Origin: Bog-159 sp963738345
GTDB taxonomy: Bacteria > Acidobacteriota > Terriglobia > Bryobacterales > Bryobacteraceae
Direction of reading: 5' to 3'
NCBI GenBank assembly: GCA_963738345.1
Contig: CAVTWI010000002.1
Location: forward strand, 1,612,001 to 1,676,000
Length of the DNA: 64,000 bases
Below the pieces are notes generated by a model. The model was not told where the DNA came from and searched no databases. It saw only the letters and a program-made list of their open reading frames with translations. This document shows positions 10,763 through 20,931 of the stretch, in pieces. Both the position numbers and the translations under genes were made by a program. Every line of letters begins with the position of its first letter. The stretch's first letter is position 1.

Positions 10763-11900
10763 CTATTTCTGCAGCCGGTTATATTTCTTCAGGACCTCCT
10801 GTAGCTTGTCGGGCGGCAGCGCGATCACGGTGTGTCCGTCCAAACCGGTCATAGTCTCTGCCCCCACCATGGCGTTGACGATTGCCTCCTCCGTCGACTG
10901 GACGGTGGCCTCGAACACGCCGTTCATCTCGTCGTTCGGCAGCATCGTCAGATTCACCAATCCCGCCGTTTTGCCGGCCTCAGCGTTCGCTGTCGAAAAC
11001 GCAATGAAAATGTCCCCTGATCCGTTCCCCGAACTCGACCCAGTCCGCGCCAGTCCCATGGACGCCCGCCGCGCCAGCCGCTTCATCTGGTGCGGCAACA
11101 GCGGCGCATCCGTCGCCACCACGATGATGATCGAGCCAACGTCTTCCCCCGACATGCCGGAAGTTGCTGGCATAGGGTACGTTGCCGGTGATCTCCTGCC
11201 CCACCGGCGTCCCGGCGATCCGCAATTGCGCGCGCCGTCCGCAATTGCACTGCACCAGCACTCCCACCGTGTAGGCTCCTACTTTACGCGAACTTGTCCC
11301 GATGCCGCCTTTGAATCCGTAGCACACCATGCCCGTGCCGCCGCCCACATTCCCTTCCGGCACAGCGCCGCTCTTGGCCGCCTCCAGCGCCGCTACCGCA
11401 TCCCCCTCCGCAACGTGGAATCCGTTGATGTCGTTCAGAAATCCGTCCCAAGTCTCGGCTACCACCGGCAGTGACCATTCATCGCTCAAATCGATTCCCG
11501 CTTTGCGCGCACGCGCCACGCGCCACTTAATGTAGGAATCGCGCACCAACCCCACGCTGTGCGTATTGGTAATCATCACCGGCCCATCGAGCAATCCGGA
11601 TTCCTCCAGCCACGTGGTGCCGGTCATCTCGCCGTTGCCGTTCAGAGAAAACCATCCGCCAAATACGGGCTTACCGGATTCCTTGCCGCGCGGCCACACG
11701 GCCGTGACGCCCGTCCGTACGGCCTGCGCCCCTTCACCCGAGATAATCGTCTGGTGGCCCACCTCCACCCCCGCCACATCCGTAATAGCATTCAGCGGCC
11801 CAGGCGTGCCTTCAAACGGAACCCCCAATTGGCGAGCGCGGGCCACCAGCGATGCTGCGGCTGCGAGAAGAATCACAAAGGTGCGAATGCTTGTGTACAT
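10763..11900 (-). CDS. P1 family peptidase (DmpA/BapA type, S58); one frameshift
   Basis: The N-terminus carries a secretion-type hydrophobic segment, then PLNAITDVAGVEVGHQTI, typical of the DmpA group of self-processing N-terminal nucleophile aminopeptidases. The segment GGGTGMVCYGFKGGIGTSSRK holds the expected cleavage and nucleophile Ser region. After VPYASN the frame shifts by one base near 11160, and the following frame gives GSIIIVVATDAPLLPHQMKRLARRA and FSTANAEAG, typical C-terminal family sequence. Joined length is about 378 residues. Probably an exported aminopeptidase acting on small D-amino or beta-amino peptides; the substrate is inferred from family only. Confidence 0.82.
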
Positions 11901-12036
11901 GACTCCGCAGTATAATGCACCATTGGCTACTCATCCAACCAAGGGACTCTTACCGTATGAATAGGTGTGTGCCCTGGCAGCCTGATTGCAGCGTGGTTTA
12001 ATCGGATTCGGAACATAATGTCCGCTGCTGCCCCTG

Positions 12037-12606
12037 TTGCTGGCGATCGAGTTCGGAGAGAGCGATGCGGACCTGGTGCGTCGCCTGCAAAAGCGCGACC
12101 CGCGCGCCATGGCCGATTTGTACGACCGCTATGGACGCTTGGTCTACGCGCTGATCTTGCGCGTGGTGCGCGATGGCGGCATCGCCGAAGATCTGGTCCA
12201 GGAAACGTTTCTGCGCGTTTGGAATCGTGTTCAGGGCTTCGATGCCGAACGCGGCGGACTGGGGCCGTGGCTTCTGGCCGTAGCACGCAATCGCGCAATC
12301 GACTATCTGCGTTCCGCGGCGGGACGTATGCGCAACGCCGTGGAAGTGCCGGAAACCGACCATCCGGCTTTATTCGCCGACATGGAAAAGGAGCTGCTCA
12401 ATTCGGATCGCGTGCGCCGCGTGAAAGGCGCGCTCGAAAAACTTTCGGGAAACCAGCGCACGGTTATCGAACTCGCGTACTTCGAAGGTCTCTCGCAAGC
12501 GGAGATGGCCGATCGCATGAATCAGCCGCTGGGCACGGTGAAGACCTGGGTGCGCACGGCATTGAAGAGCTTGCGCGACGAGCTTGGAACGGCGGTGACC
12601 GTATGA
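12037..12606 (+). CDS. ECF RNA polymerase sigma factor
   Basis: A 189-residue sigma-70 family ECF factor. Region 2 is LYDRYGRLVYALILRVV...IAEDLVQETFLRVW, and region 4 is LSGNQRTVIELAYFEGLSQAEMADRMNQPLGTVKTWVRTALKSLR with its helix-turn-helix. The start is uncertain: a TTG at 12037 lies just after an in-frame stop, and an ATG at 12018 would be usable if one base between them is a sequence error (it would begin MSAAAPVAGDRVR before ESDADLVRRL). The gene overlaps the anti-sigma gene by an ATGA junction, the usual layout for an ECF factor and its inhibitor. Likely answers an envelope or oxidative cue. Confidence 0.88.
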   Translation: MLAIEFGESDADLVRRLQKRDPRAMADLYDRYGRLVYALILRVVRDGGIAEDLVQETFLRVWNRVQGFDAERGGLGPWLLAVARNRAIDYLRSAAGRMRNAVEVPETDHPALFADMEKELLNSDRVRRVKGALEKLSGNQRTVIELAYFEGLSQAEMADRMNQPLGTVKTWVRTALKSLRDELGTAVTV

Positions 12607-13361
12607 CTTGCGACGAACTGCGCGATCATTACGAACTCTACGCGTTGGGCATCGCCGAAGATCCCGAGCGCAGCGAAATCCGCGAACATCTCGATCGGAA
12701 CTGCCCAACCTGTGTACCCGGAGTCCGGTCCGCCCGCGAATTGATCAGCCTGATCGGCACCGCCGCCACGCCCGTCGAACCGCCCGCCCGCTTGCGCAAA
12801 CGAGTGCTGGCCATTGCCGGCGGACAGAAAACGTCCCTTTGGAACTGGACGCCCGTGTGGGCCGCGGTAGCTGCCGGCCTGCTGATTGCCGCCATGGTCT
12901 TCAACACCCGCGCCCGGCAAGCTTCCCACGAACTCGCCCGCACCACCGCGATTCTGCGCGAGTTGGAAGTGGAGTCGGTCGCCCAGGTGCGCGAGTTGGC
13001 CAGCCTGCGCGAAGCCTTCGCTATCCTGAACCAGCCGGATGTCCGCCAGGTGACCTTCGGCGGAGCGACGCCCCAACCGCCGCGTGGCCGTGTCTTCCTC
13101 GATCCCAAGCGCGGCGTGCTGCTGCTCGCGTCTAACCTGCCGCCCGCGCCCGCCGGCAAGATTTACGAAATGTGGGTCATCCCCAAAGGCGGCCAACCCG
13201 TACCCGCGGGACTTTTCCAATCCGCCGCCGATGGTACCGCGCTGCACGTGCGTGGAGGCGCGGTCGATATAGGCCACACTGCCGCCATTGCGGTAACCAT
13301 TGAACAGGCCGCTGGCGCCACCGTACCCAATTTGCCGCCGGTGTTCGCCGCTGGATTATAA
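12603..13361 (+). CDS. Anti-sigma factor, RskA-like, membrane-bound
   Basis: A 252-residue protein whose ATG overlaps the sigma factor stop. The N-terminal cytosolic domain begins MTCDELRDHYELYALG and holds HLDRNCPTC, a zinc-type anti-sigma pattern with one extra spacer residue. One membrane helix follows near residues 80-97 (TPVWAAVAAGLLIAAMVF), then a coiled coil, then an outer RskA-type domain with GKIYEMWVIPKGGQPVPAGLF. It should hold the ECF factor inactive at the inner membrane until a signal triggers release. The outer-membrane barrel gene two bases downstream may be part of the same unit. Confidence 0.85.
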   Translation: MTCDELRDHYELYALGIAEDPERSEIREHLDRNCPTCVPGVRSARELISLIGTAATPVEPPARLRKRVLAIAGGQKTSLWNWTPVWAAVAAGLLIAAMVFNTRARQASHELARTTAILRELEVESVAQVRELASLREAFAILNQPDVRQVTFGGATPQPPRGRVFLDPKRGVLLLASNLPPAPAGKIYEMWVIPKGGQPVPAGLFQSAADGTALHVRGGAVDIGHTAAIAVTIEQAAGATVPNLPPVFAAGL

Positions 13362-13362
13362 A

Positions 13363-13959
13363 GTGAAGGCTCTGGTTATGGCTGCGGTGCTGCTCGCCCC
13401 TGTCGCATACGCGCAGCCCATCTCTGTCGGCATACGCGGCGGTGTCCCACTGACCGGGGCCTTCGACGACGTCACCACTAGCTCCGGAACCGACTCCACG
13501 CGCCTCTATTCGGCTTCCCATGAGTACATGTTCGGCGCCATGCTGGAACTGCACCTGCCCCTGGGCTTCTCAGTGGAGGCGGATGCCCTATATCACCCGC
13601 TCGATCTGACCCAGACCACCGCCGCCGGGCCGGTTACTTCTAAGAACTCGCAAACCATTCAGTCGGTCGAGTTTCCGATCCTCGCCAAGTATCACTTCCT
13701 ACCTCTTCCGCTGGTGAAACCCTACGTTGAGGCCGGACCGAGTTTTCGCGCCACATTCTTAACTTTCGGCAACTCTCTCTCGAAGACCGGTGTCACCATC
13801 GGCGCCGGTGTTGAACTGAAATTGGCCCGGCTGCGCCTGGAGCCTGAACTGCGCTACATCCATTGGGGAACCGACGCCTCGAGCACTTCGCAATTCTTCG
13901 CCAGCCCGGCAGCGTCAAATCTCAATCAGGTGGAATTTCTGGTGGGCTTCGCCTTCTAA
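13363..13959 (+). CDS. Small outer-membrane beta-barrel protein
   Basis: The best start is a GTG at 13363, one base after the anti-sigma stop; it gives a clear signal peptide (VKALVMAAVLLAPVAYAQ) and a mature protein of about 180 residues. The rest is alternating strands typical of an eight-stranded OmpA/OmpW-like barrel (FSVEADALYHPL, VEFPILAKYHFL, VKPYVEAGPSFR, VGAGVELKLARLRLEPELRY) ending in an aromatic residue (LVGFAF), the C-terminal phenylalanine of outer-membrane barrels. Tight linkage to the sigma/anti-sigma pair suggests it belongs to the same envelope-response operon. Confidence 0.75.
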   Translation: MKALVMAAVLLAPVAYAQPISVGIRGGVPLTGAFDDVTTSSGTDSTRLYSASHEYMFGAMLELHLPLGFSVEADALYHPLDLTQTTAAGPVTSKNSQTIQSVEFPILAKYHFLPLPLVKPYVEAGPSFRATFLTFGNSLSKTGVTIGAGVELKLARLRLEPELRYIHWGTDASSTSQFFASPAASNLNQVEFLVGFAF

Positions 13960-14007
13960 TCACCGGGACCCATCCGTACCCCGTTCGTCAATTAGAATAG
14001 ACAACAA

Positions 14008-14685
14008 ATGATCAGAACCGCGAATCTGGATAAATTCTACGAAGCGGGCTACGGCCGCACCTACGTCCTTCGGCGCATAGAAGTGGACATTAAGGAGGGT
14101 GAGTTCGTCACCATCATGGGCCCCTCCGGCGCAGGAAAGTCCACCCTGCTGAGCATCATCGGCATGCTGGACGGGGCTTGGACCGGAGAATTCTACTTCC
14201 TGGATCATGCCGTTCACAAGATGAAGCCCAAGGATCGCGTGGAGTTGAACAAGAAGTATATCGGATTTGTCTTCCAGAGTTACCACCTGATCGATAACCT
14301 CACGGTTTACGAAAACCTGGACATTCCGCTGTCCTACCGCAACATCAAGTCGTCCGAACGGGCCAGCCTGGTCTGCGACGCGCTTGATCGCTTCCACATC
14401 GTGGGCAAGCGCGACCTCTACCCCAATCAGCTTTCTGGCGGCCAGCAGCAACTGGTGGCCGTGGCCCGCGCCGTCATCGCCAGCCCGAAGTTAATCCTGG
14501 CCGACGAACCCACCGGCAACCTGCACTCCAGCCAGGGCAAAGAGATCATGGAGTTGTTCAAGAAATTGAACGAGGAAGGCACCACCATCATTCAGGTGAC
14601 CCATAGCGAAGCGAACGCCGAATACGGCAATCGCGTGATCAATTTGGCGGACGGCTGGGTGGTTAAATCCCCCGAGGCCGCCTGA
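14008..14685 (+). CDS. ABC transporter ATP-binding protein, MacB/LolD type
   Basis: A 225-residue ATPase with Walker A GPSGAGKST, Q-loop FVFQSYHLID, signature LSGGQQQLVAVARA, Walker B LILADEPTGNL and H-loop THSEANAEYGNR. The signature and the EPTGNLHS motif place it in the MacB/LolD/FtsE branch, which energises FtsX-fold permeases. No permease adjoins it; the nearest FtsX-type permease is the ADOP gene at 43.3 kb, which is not in the same operon. It may serve a permease elsewhere. The frame is intact. Confidence 0.9.
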   Translation: MIRTANLDKFYEAGYGRTYVLRRIEVDIKEGEFVTIMGPSGAGKSTLLSIIGMLDGAWTGEFYFLDHAVHKMKPKDRVELNKKYIGFVFQSYHLIDNLTVYENLDIPLSYRNIKSSERASLVCDALDRFHIVGKRDLYPNQLSGGQQQLVAVARAVIASPKLILADEPTGNLHSSQGKEIMELFKKLNEEGTTIIQVTHSEANAEYGNRVINLADGWVVKSPEAA

Positions 14686-14784
14686 TCTCGCTACCCGGGA
14701 TAACCAAAGGCCGAATTCTTTCGTCATTTCGAGTAGTAATATAGAAGAATCAGCCCCACGGAGCCGGGAGGGATCAGCCTGCAT

Positions 14785-17133
14785 TTGCGAACCATCGCTG
14801 TCGCTATAGCCATTACCGCGAGCAGTACCGGTTATCTCTGCGCGGCGGACGCTGCCCCGGCGAATTTCGATTCCGCGGTTAAACCGGTTCTGTCCCAGAC
14901 CTGCACCCTTTGCCATAACGACAAATTGTCGTCCGGCGGCCTGAACGTCAAAACGTTTTTGGCACCCGATTCGGTTTCAACATATCGCGAGGGATGGGAA
15001 ACCATCATTCAGAAGTTGCAAGCCGGCGAGATGCCTCCCAAAGGTATTCCCCGTCCGCCCGACGCGCAGATGCAAGCCCTGATTCATTACGTGGAAGGGG
15101 AATTCGATAAGGCCGACCGCATTGCCAAACCGGACCCCGGGCATGTCACCGCGCGCCGTCTCAATCGCAGCGAATATTCCAATACCATTCGCGATCTGCT
15201 GGCCGTCGATTTCCACGCCGAACAGGATTTTCCCACTGACGATTCCGGCTTACGGCTTCGACAACATCGCCGACGTCCTGACCATTTCGCCGATCTTGAT
15301 GGAACGCTACATGGACGCGGCCGAGACTATCGCCTCGCGCGCCATGGGCGCCGATCCGCTGCCCAAGAAGCCGCTCGAGGTGCAATACCATACCAAGGAC
15401 AAAACCATACGCCGCCTGGATCTCAGCACCATCGAAGCCTCGCATCGCGTGGAATGGGATGGCGATTATATCGTCCGCTTCGGCATGCCGGGCGAGCGCA
15501 GCGCGGATGCCAAGCCGGTCACCCTCGGCTTCTGGATGGACGGCGTGCTGCTGAAGACCATGCCGGTCGAAACCAAGCCGTCGAAGCTGGTCTATTTCGA
15601 TCCATATTCGGAAGCTGAAGTCCGCATGTATCTGCCTTCCGGCGATCATGTCTTCCGCGCGGGTTTCATCGACGACGATTTCGCCAAGACGCTCACCGAC
15701 AAAGACGCCTACAACAATAAGAAGAACAAGTTTCTGAATTCCATCGTTTTCGTCGGGCCCTTTCCCGTCCGACGTCGAACGCGCCAGTCGCAAGAAGATT
15801 CTGATCTGCGATCCGAAGACCGGGCCGGCCTGCGTGGATAAGATCGTTGCCAACCTGGCGCATCGCGCCTATCGCCGGCCGGTCACGCAGGCCGAAGTCG
15901 CGGCGCTGCTGCGCTTCGTCGCGCTGGCCCAATCGCGCGGCGAGACCACCGAGCAGGGCATCCAACTGGCTATTCGAAGCCATGCTGGTGACGCCCCAAT
16001 TCCTTTTCCGCATCGAGCACGATCCCAATCCCACCGACGCGCAGGACGTCCACCGCATTTCGGACATCGAACTGGCCTCGCGCCTCAGCTATTTCCTGTG
16101 GAGCTCCATGCCCGACGACGAACTGCAAGCGTCTGGCCGAAGCGGGCAAAGCTGCACGATCCCGCCGTGCTGGACGCGCAGGTGAAGCGCATGATGGCCG
16201 ACCGGCGCTCCGCTGCGTTCGCCGCCAATTTCGCCGGCCAGTGGCTGGAGATCCGCAATCTGGACGTGGTGAAGCCCGATCCCGGATAAGTTCCCCGAAT
16301 GGGGACCCGAGTTGCGCGACGCCATGAAAACCGAGACGCGCATGTTCTTCGAATACGTTCTGCGCGAGAATCGCCCCCTTTCCGATTTCATCGACGCCAA
16401 ATACACTTTCCTGAATGGTCGCTTGGCCAAGTTCTACGGCATCCCCGGCGTGACGGGCCCGGATTTCCGCCGCGTGGAACTCACCGACCGGCCAGCGCGG
16501 CGGCATTGCTGAGCCAGGCCAGCGTCCTGACGGTTTCCAGTTATCCCACCCGTACTTCGGTGGTGCTTGCGCGGCAAGTACGTGTTGAACAATATTCTGG
16601 GCTCCGAGATTCCCCCTCCTCCCCCGATGTGCCCGCGCTCGATGAACGCGCCGTCGGCACCCTGATGTCCCTGCGCCAGCAGATGGAGAAACACCGCGCC
16701 GACCCGATGTGCTCCTCCTGCCACAACAAGATGGATCCGCTCGGCTTCGGCCTGGAAAACTATAATGCCATCGGCAAAGTGGCGCACACAAGACGGAAAA
16801 TTTCCGGTGGATTCGAGCGGCACGCTGCCCAACGGCAAATCGTTCAAAACCCCCGACGAAATGCGCGCGCTGCTGATGGCAGGCCTGCCGCAGTTCTCGC
16901 GCTGCCTCACCGAAAAAATGCTGACCTACGCGCTGGGCCGCGGCCTGCAGCCTTATGATCGCCGCACCGTGAATGGCATCAATCGCGATATGGCAGCGGC
17001 CGGATATCGCTTCCAATCGTTGATTTTCGAAATCGTGCATAGCGCCCCGTTCCAGATGGGCCGCGGCGATGCCGGTCTGGCACCGGATAAAGCCGCTCCG
17101 GATAAAACCGCTCCCGCCAAAGATGCAAGCTGA
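14785..17133 (+). CDS. DUF1592-family cytochrome-like protein; about ten frameshifts
   Basis: Joining frames gives one exported protein of about 780 residues. The start is probably the TTG at 14785, followed by a signal peptide. Domains in order: a planctomycete-type cytochrome c module with CTLCH near residue 43; DUF1587 (RRLNRSEYSNTIRDLL); a beta-rich insert; DUF1595 (AHRAYRRPVTQAEVAALLRF); DUF1592 (ELASRLSYFLWSSMPDDEL); DUF1588 (with MCSSCHNKMDPLGFGLENYN, a second CxxCH motif); and DUF1585 (FSRCLTEKMLTYALGRGL). Breaks lie near 15246, 15770, 15975, 16127, 16155, 16286, 16483, 16503, 16568, 16610 and 16783; all but one behave as single inserted bases. It is paired with the DUF1552 gene 17 nt downstream, a combination known in Planctomycetes and Acidobacteriota and thought to act outside the cytoplasm. 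Confidence 0.8.
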
Positions 17134-17149
17134 AGGAGGTGGCACAACG

Positions 17150-18491
17150 ATGATCACTAAAAAGGCTCTACCCAGACGTACATTTCTGCGCGGCTTGGGC
17201 ACGGCCGTTGCGCTCCCCTTCCTGGATGCGATGGCGCCGGCCCTGGCCAGCGCCAAGAATGCCAAGCCACCCGTCCGAATGGCCTTCGTCTACGTGCCCA
17301 ACGGCATCGTGATGGATGGCTGGAATCCGTCTTACGAAGGGACGCTGGGCGAACTGCCGCGCATCCTGAAGCCCCTGGAACCCTTTCGCCAGGACATCAC
17401 CCTGCTCGGCAACCTGACCCATAACACCGGCCGCGCCCTGCTCGATGGCGCCGGCGACCATGGCCGCTGCTGCGCTTCTTATCTCACCGGCGTACAACCG
17501 CGCAAGACCGTGATCGACATCAAGGCCGGCGTCTCGTTCGATCAGATCGTGGCCAACCAGGTCGGCAAGCAAACACGCTTCCCTTCGCTCGAACTCGGTA
17601 TGGAAGACGCGCGCCAGGCCGGCGATTGCGACTCCGGCTACTCCTGCGCTTACACCAACAATCTCGCGTGGAAGAGCGAGACGCAACCACTGCCGCCGAT
17701 GCTCGATCCGCGCGCCCTCTTCGAACGCCTGTTCGGCAACGGCGTCGCCATGACCCCCGCCGCCCGCGCACGCGAGAACCTGTATCGGCGCAGCATCCTC
17801 GACTTCGTCACGGACGATACCCGCAAGCTCGAAACCGATTTGGGCCCCACGGACCGGCGCAAACTCGACGAGTATCTTTCATCCATCCGCGAAATCGAAC
17901 GCCAGATTGAAAAAGCAGAAAAGAGACAACGCCCAGATCGATCCGCACATGGACAAGCCTTACGGCGTTCCGGCCGATTTCGCCGAACACTTCAAGCTCA
18001 TGGCCGACATGATGACGGTGGCGTTCCAGTCCGACCTGACGCGCGTCATCACCTTCCTGGTCACCCATGAAGGCACCTCGCGGCCCTATCGCGAAATCGA
18101 TATTCCCGACGGCCACCATCCGCTAACCCATCACCGCAACCAGCCCGACCTGATCGAAAAGGTCACGCAGATCAACAGCTATCACGTGCGCCAGTTCGCC
18201 GCCTGGATCGACAAGATGCGTTCCATCAAGGAAGGCGACGGCACCTTGCTCGACAATTGCATGATCGTCTACGGCGCGGGCCTTTCCGACGGCAACCGCC
18301 ATTTGCACGAGGATCTGCCGACCCTGATCGCCGGACGCGGCGGCAGCCATTTCAAATCCGGCCGCCGCATCGTCTACCGGAAGGAAACGCCCATGTGCAA
18401 TCTCTACCTGGCCATGATGGACCGGATGGGCGTGCACGTGGAACACTTCGGCGATTCCACCGGCCGGCTTGACGCGCTGGATCTTACCTAG
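17150..18491 (+). CDS. DUF1552 protein with Tat signal; one frameshift
   Basis: The ATG at 17150 has a strong ribosome site (AAGGAGGT, spacing 9). The N-terminus LPRRTFLRGLGTAVALPFLDAM is a twin-arginine signal, so the protein is exported folded. Family marks are MAFVYVPNGIVMDGWNP, LGNLTHNTG, DHGRCCASYLTGVQP, the CDSGYSCAYTNNLAW segment and the C-terminal DNCMIVYGAGLSDGNRHLHEDLP. A one-base shift near 17915, after IEKAEK, separates the two parts; joined length is about 447 residues. It is related to alkaline-phosphatase-superfamily DUF1501/1552 proteins and nearly always sits beside a DUF1592 protein. Function unproven. Confidence 0.82.
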
Positions 18492-18493
18492 GC

Positions 18494-19414
18494 ATGCAGT
18501 TTCCGGGCACCGCTAAACCGCCCGTCGGCATCGTCTTCGATTCAGCCATGCGCCGAATCGATGAAGTGCTGGCGCTGGCCATCCTGCATGGCCTCGATGG
18601 CAAAGGCCAAGCCCGGACTGCGGCGGTTTGCGTTTCGAATTCCGATTTAAAGGCGGCCCGGTTCTGTGATGCGTTGGATCATTTCTATGCCAGCGCCACC
18701 ACCGGACCTGCGGCCATGTTCATGCACTTCATGCCCATCGGCCTGGCCGAAGGCCCCCCCCCGGGCGCCTCGCCTGTCTTCGACAAGCTGGACACGCTGT
18801 CTTACGCGAACTCCATAAAAAGCGTCAACGACACGGCTGACAGCGCTACCCTCATCCGTAATGTTCTAATGGCGCAGACCGACGGCAATGCGGCAGTGGT
18901 GCTGAGCGGGCCGGCCACTGACCTCGCGCGCTTGCTCGATTTGTACGGTGCGAAGGAGTGGATTGCGCGCAAAGTGAAGTTACTATGCGTGGCTGAAACC
19001 GGTTCGCCGGACGCCGCTTTGGGCAGGGTCATAGAAGATTGGCCGACGCCGGTGGTGAGCGTTGGACCGGAAATCGGGAACGCGCTCTTGTTTCCGGGCG
19101 ATAGCATCGAGAAGGATTTCTCGTACACGCCCGCGCATCCCGTCGCCGAAGCCTACCGCGCCTATAGAGCCATGCCTTACGACGCACCATCCTCTGCGAT
19201 GGCCGCCATGCTCTACGCAGTGCATCCCGAGGACGGATATTTCAAACTCTCCGGCAGCGGCAAACGTACGCGACTGGTTCTCGATCCGGAGCAGAAAGAC
19301 CGCATTCTGAAAGCCTACGTAGAATTGGCCAGCGCCAAACCGGTACCGCGCAAATCAAAACGTCCCGCCGACGATAAAGACAAGAAAGACGAGAAGAAAG
19401 AAGAAAAGAAGTAG
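18494..19414 (+). CDS. Nucleoside-hydrolase-like protein with lysine-rich tail
   Basis: A 306-residue protein starting 3 nt after the DUF1552 stop. The opening GIVFDSAMRRIDEVLALAILHGL recalls the N-terminus of inosine-uridine nucleoside hydrolases, whose calcium site is built from a DTDPGxDD motif. Here that motif is changed: the first aspartate and an Asp-Glu pair remain, but the spacing is longer and the middle aspartate is missing, so catalysis is doubtful. AVVLSGPATDLARLLD matches the family's second conserved stretch. The last 30 residues are almost all Lys, Asp and Glu. Position points to a shared unit with DUF1592/DUF1552. No signal peptide is evident. Confidence 0.6.
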   Translation: MQFPGTAKPPVGIVFDSAMRRIDEVLALAILHGLDGKGQARTAAVCVSNSDLKAARFCDALDHFYASATTGPAAMFMHFMPIGLAEGPPPGASPVFDKLDTLSYANSIKSVNDTADSATLIRNVLMAQTDGNAAVVLSGPATDLARLLDLYGAKEWIARKVKLLCVAETGSPDAALGRVIEDWPTPVVSVGPEIGNALLFPGDSIEKDFSYTPAHPVAEAYRAYRAMPYDAPSSAMAAMLYAVHPEDGYFKLSGSGKRTRLVLDPEQKDRILKAYVELASAKPVPRKSKRPADDKDKKDEKKEEKK

Positions 19415-19422
19415 GCCGTTCT

Positions 19423-20178
19423 TTATCCGCGACCCACAAACGGCATCTGCGTGGCCATTACGGTCATGAACAAGACGTTGGCGTCCAGGGGCAAACCCGC
19501 CATGTATAAAACCGCATCCGCTACGTGGCGTACATCCATTACCGGCTCAGGCTGCCTCGTGCCGTCCGGTTGCGGCACGCCGGCCGCCATGCGCGCGGTC
19601 ATCTCCGTGGACGCATTGCCGATATCGATCTGGCCGCAAGCGATGTCATGCTTACGCCCGTCGAGCGCCAGGCTGCGGGTAAGGCCGGTGATGGCGTGTT
19701 TAGTGGCCGTGTAGGGCGCGGAGTTGGGCCGCGGCGCATGCGCCGAAATGGATCCGTTGTTGATGATTCGTCCGCCGCGCGGCGTCTGTGCCTTCATCAG
19801 ATTGATGGCTTGCTGTGCGCATAGAAACGGACCCGTCAGGTTGACGCTCACCACCGCGCTCCACTGTTCGTAAGTCAGATCTTCAATCGGCACGGCGGGC
19901 GCACCCATGCCCGCGTTATTGAATAGCAGGTCCAGGCGCCCGAAGGCTTCGGCCGTTTTGGCGAACAGCGCGCGCACGGCTTCCGGATTTCCCACGTCTG
20001 TAGGGACCGCCAACATTTCGCCCCCGTCCGCCGAAGCCATCGCGGCAGTCTCATCCAATGGCGTCGCCCGGCGTCCCGCCAGAACTACGGAATAGCCCGC
20101 GCCCTGCAGTGCCAAGCTCACCGCCCGCCCGATGCCGCTGCCGGCGCCCGTTACCAACGCAATTTTGTTATTTGACAT
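19423..20178 (-). CDS. Short-chain dehydrogenase/reductase
   Basis: Starting at the ATG at 20178 gives 251 residues. The Rossmann motif TGAGSGIG lies near residues 10-17, followed by NNAG, the catalytic Ser in NNGSISAH and the YTATK pair. This is a complete classical SDR using NAD(P)H. The C-terminal half (DGTRQPEPVMDVRHVADAVLYMAGLPLDANVLFMTVMATQMPFVGRG) matches a subgroup annotated only as SDR oxidoreductase; the substrate is unknown. The start lies inside the end of the CPBP protease gene (11 nt overlap), so it is the last gene of the uvrA operon. Confidence 0.88.
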   Translation of the reverse strand: MSNNKIALVTGAGSGIGRAVSLALQGAGYSVVLAGRRATPLDETAAMASADGGEMLAVPTDVGNPEAVRALFAKTAEAFGRLDLLFNNAGMGAPAVPIEDLTYEQWSAVVSVNLTGPFLCAQQAINLMKAQTPRGGRIINNGSISAHAPRPNSAPYTATKHAITGLTRSLALDGRKHDIACGQIDIGNASTEMTARMAAGVPQPDGTRQPEPVMDVRHVADAVLYMAGLPLDANVLFMTVMATQMPFVGRG

Positions 20179-20931
20179 TCTCAATCCACCTGCCGTGCGA
20201 TGCGGCCTGTTGTAGCGCCAGCAATACGAAAAAGACGCAGTTGTAGGCGGAGTGCATGATCGCCGCGGCTTTCGTGGACCCCGTGCGATAGCGCATCCAG
20301 CCGAAGGCCGCGCCCGCCGCGGTGATCAGTAACGCATGCCGCCACGAATTGCCGTATTCCTGAAAGTGCATCAACCCGAACGCCGCCGCGGCTACCAAAA
20401 TACCGGGCACCGCGCCTAACGAACGCACCAGTAGCGGTTGCAGAAACCCGCGAAAGACGACCTCCTCGCACACCGGTGCCAACGTTATGCCGATCACCGC
20501 GATCATCAATACCGATGTAGGGTCGGACAACAGCGCCTTCATGGGACTGTCGAGGTCCGGCGTCTTGATCAACACGCTCACTACCATCACCACGAACGCC
20601 GCCAGCACTCCGCAGCCTGCCACCATTTGCGTGCTGACCGCCGCCGAAATCCAGCGCACTGAGTACCAGAAGGGCCGCCCGTAGTATCGGCGGAAAATCA
20701 GGGCCAGCGAACCCAGCAGAATCACATAGAGAACAATTGCGCCGGCATCAGCACGTAGATTTGTTTGATGTGCTTCGCCGCCATCAACGCTGCCATCAGC
20801 AGTGACTCGACGACCGAACCGAACAGCGCAATCAGCACGAAGCCCAGTAAGTCCAGGTATCCCCAAAACGGATAGACCTCCGGCTGCGGAACTTCCGGAA
20901 GTGGGGCTACCTCGAACGGTTCCGGACTCAT
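20168..20931 (-). CDS. CPBP family intramembrane glutamic protease; one frameshift
   Basis: The ATG at 20931 overlaps the previous stop (ATGA). The first 65 residues hold a membrane segment (WGYLDLLGFVLIALFGSVVESL). Near 20730 the frame changes in the sense of one missing base, and the other frame continues with YVILLGSLALIFRRYYGRPFW. The catalytic CPBP/Abi core is complete: motif 1 EEVVFRG, motif 2 FGLMHF and motif 3 HSAYN. Joined length is about 254 residues with six or more membrane segments. Such proteases relate to eukaryotic CAAX prenyl proteases; in bacteria roles range from bacteriocin immunity to protein maturation. None can be assigned here. Confidence 0.8.

Noticed and set aside
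11967..12602. A longer N-terminal part of the anti-sigma protein (464 residues in one frame)
   Set aside because: This part is the sigma factor gene read in the wrong frame; it is arginine-rich and lacks family features, while the ATG at 12603 fits the ATGA junction.
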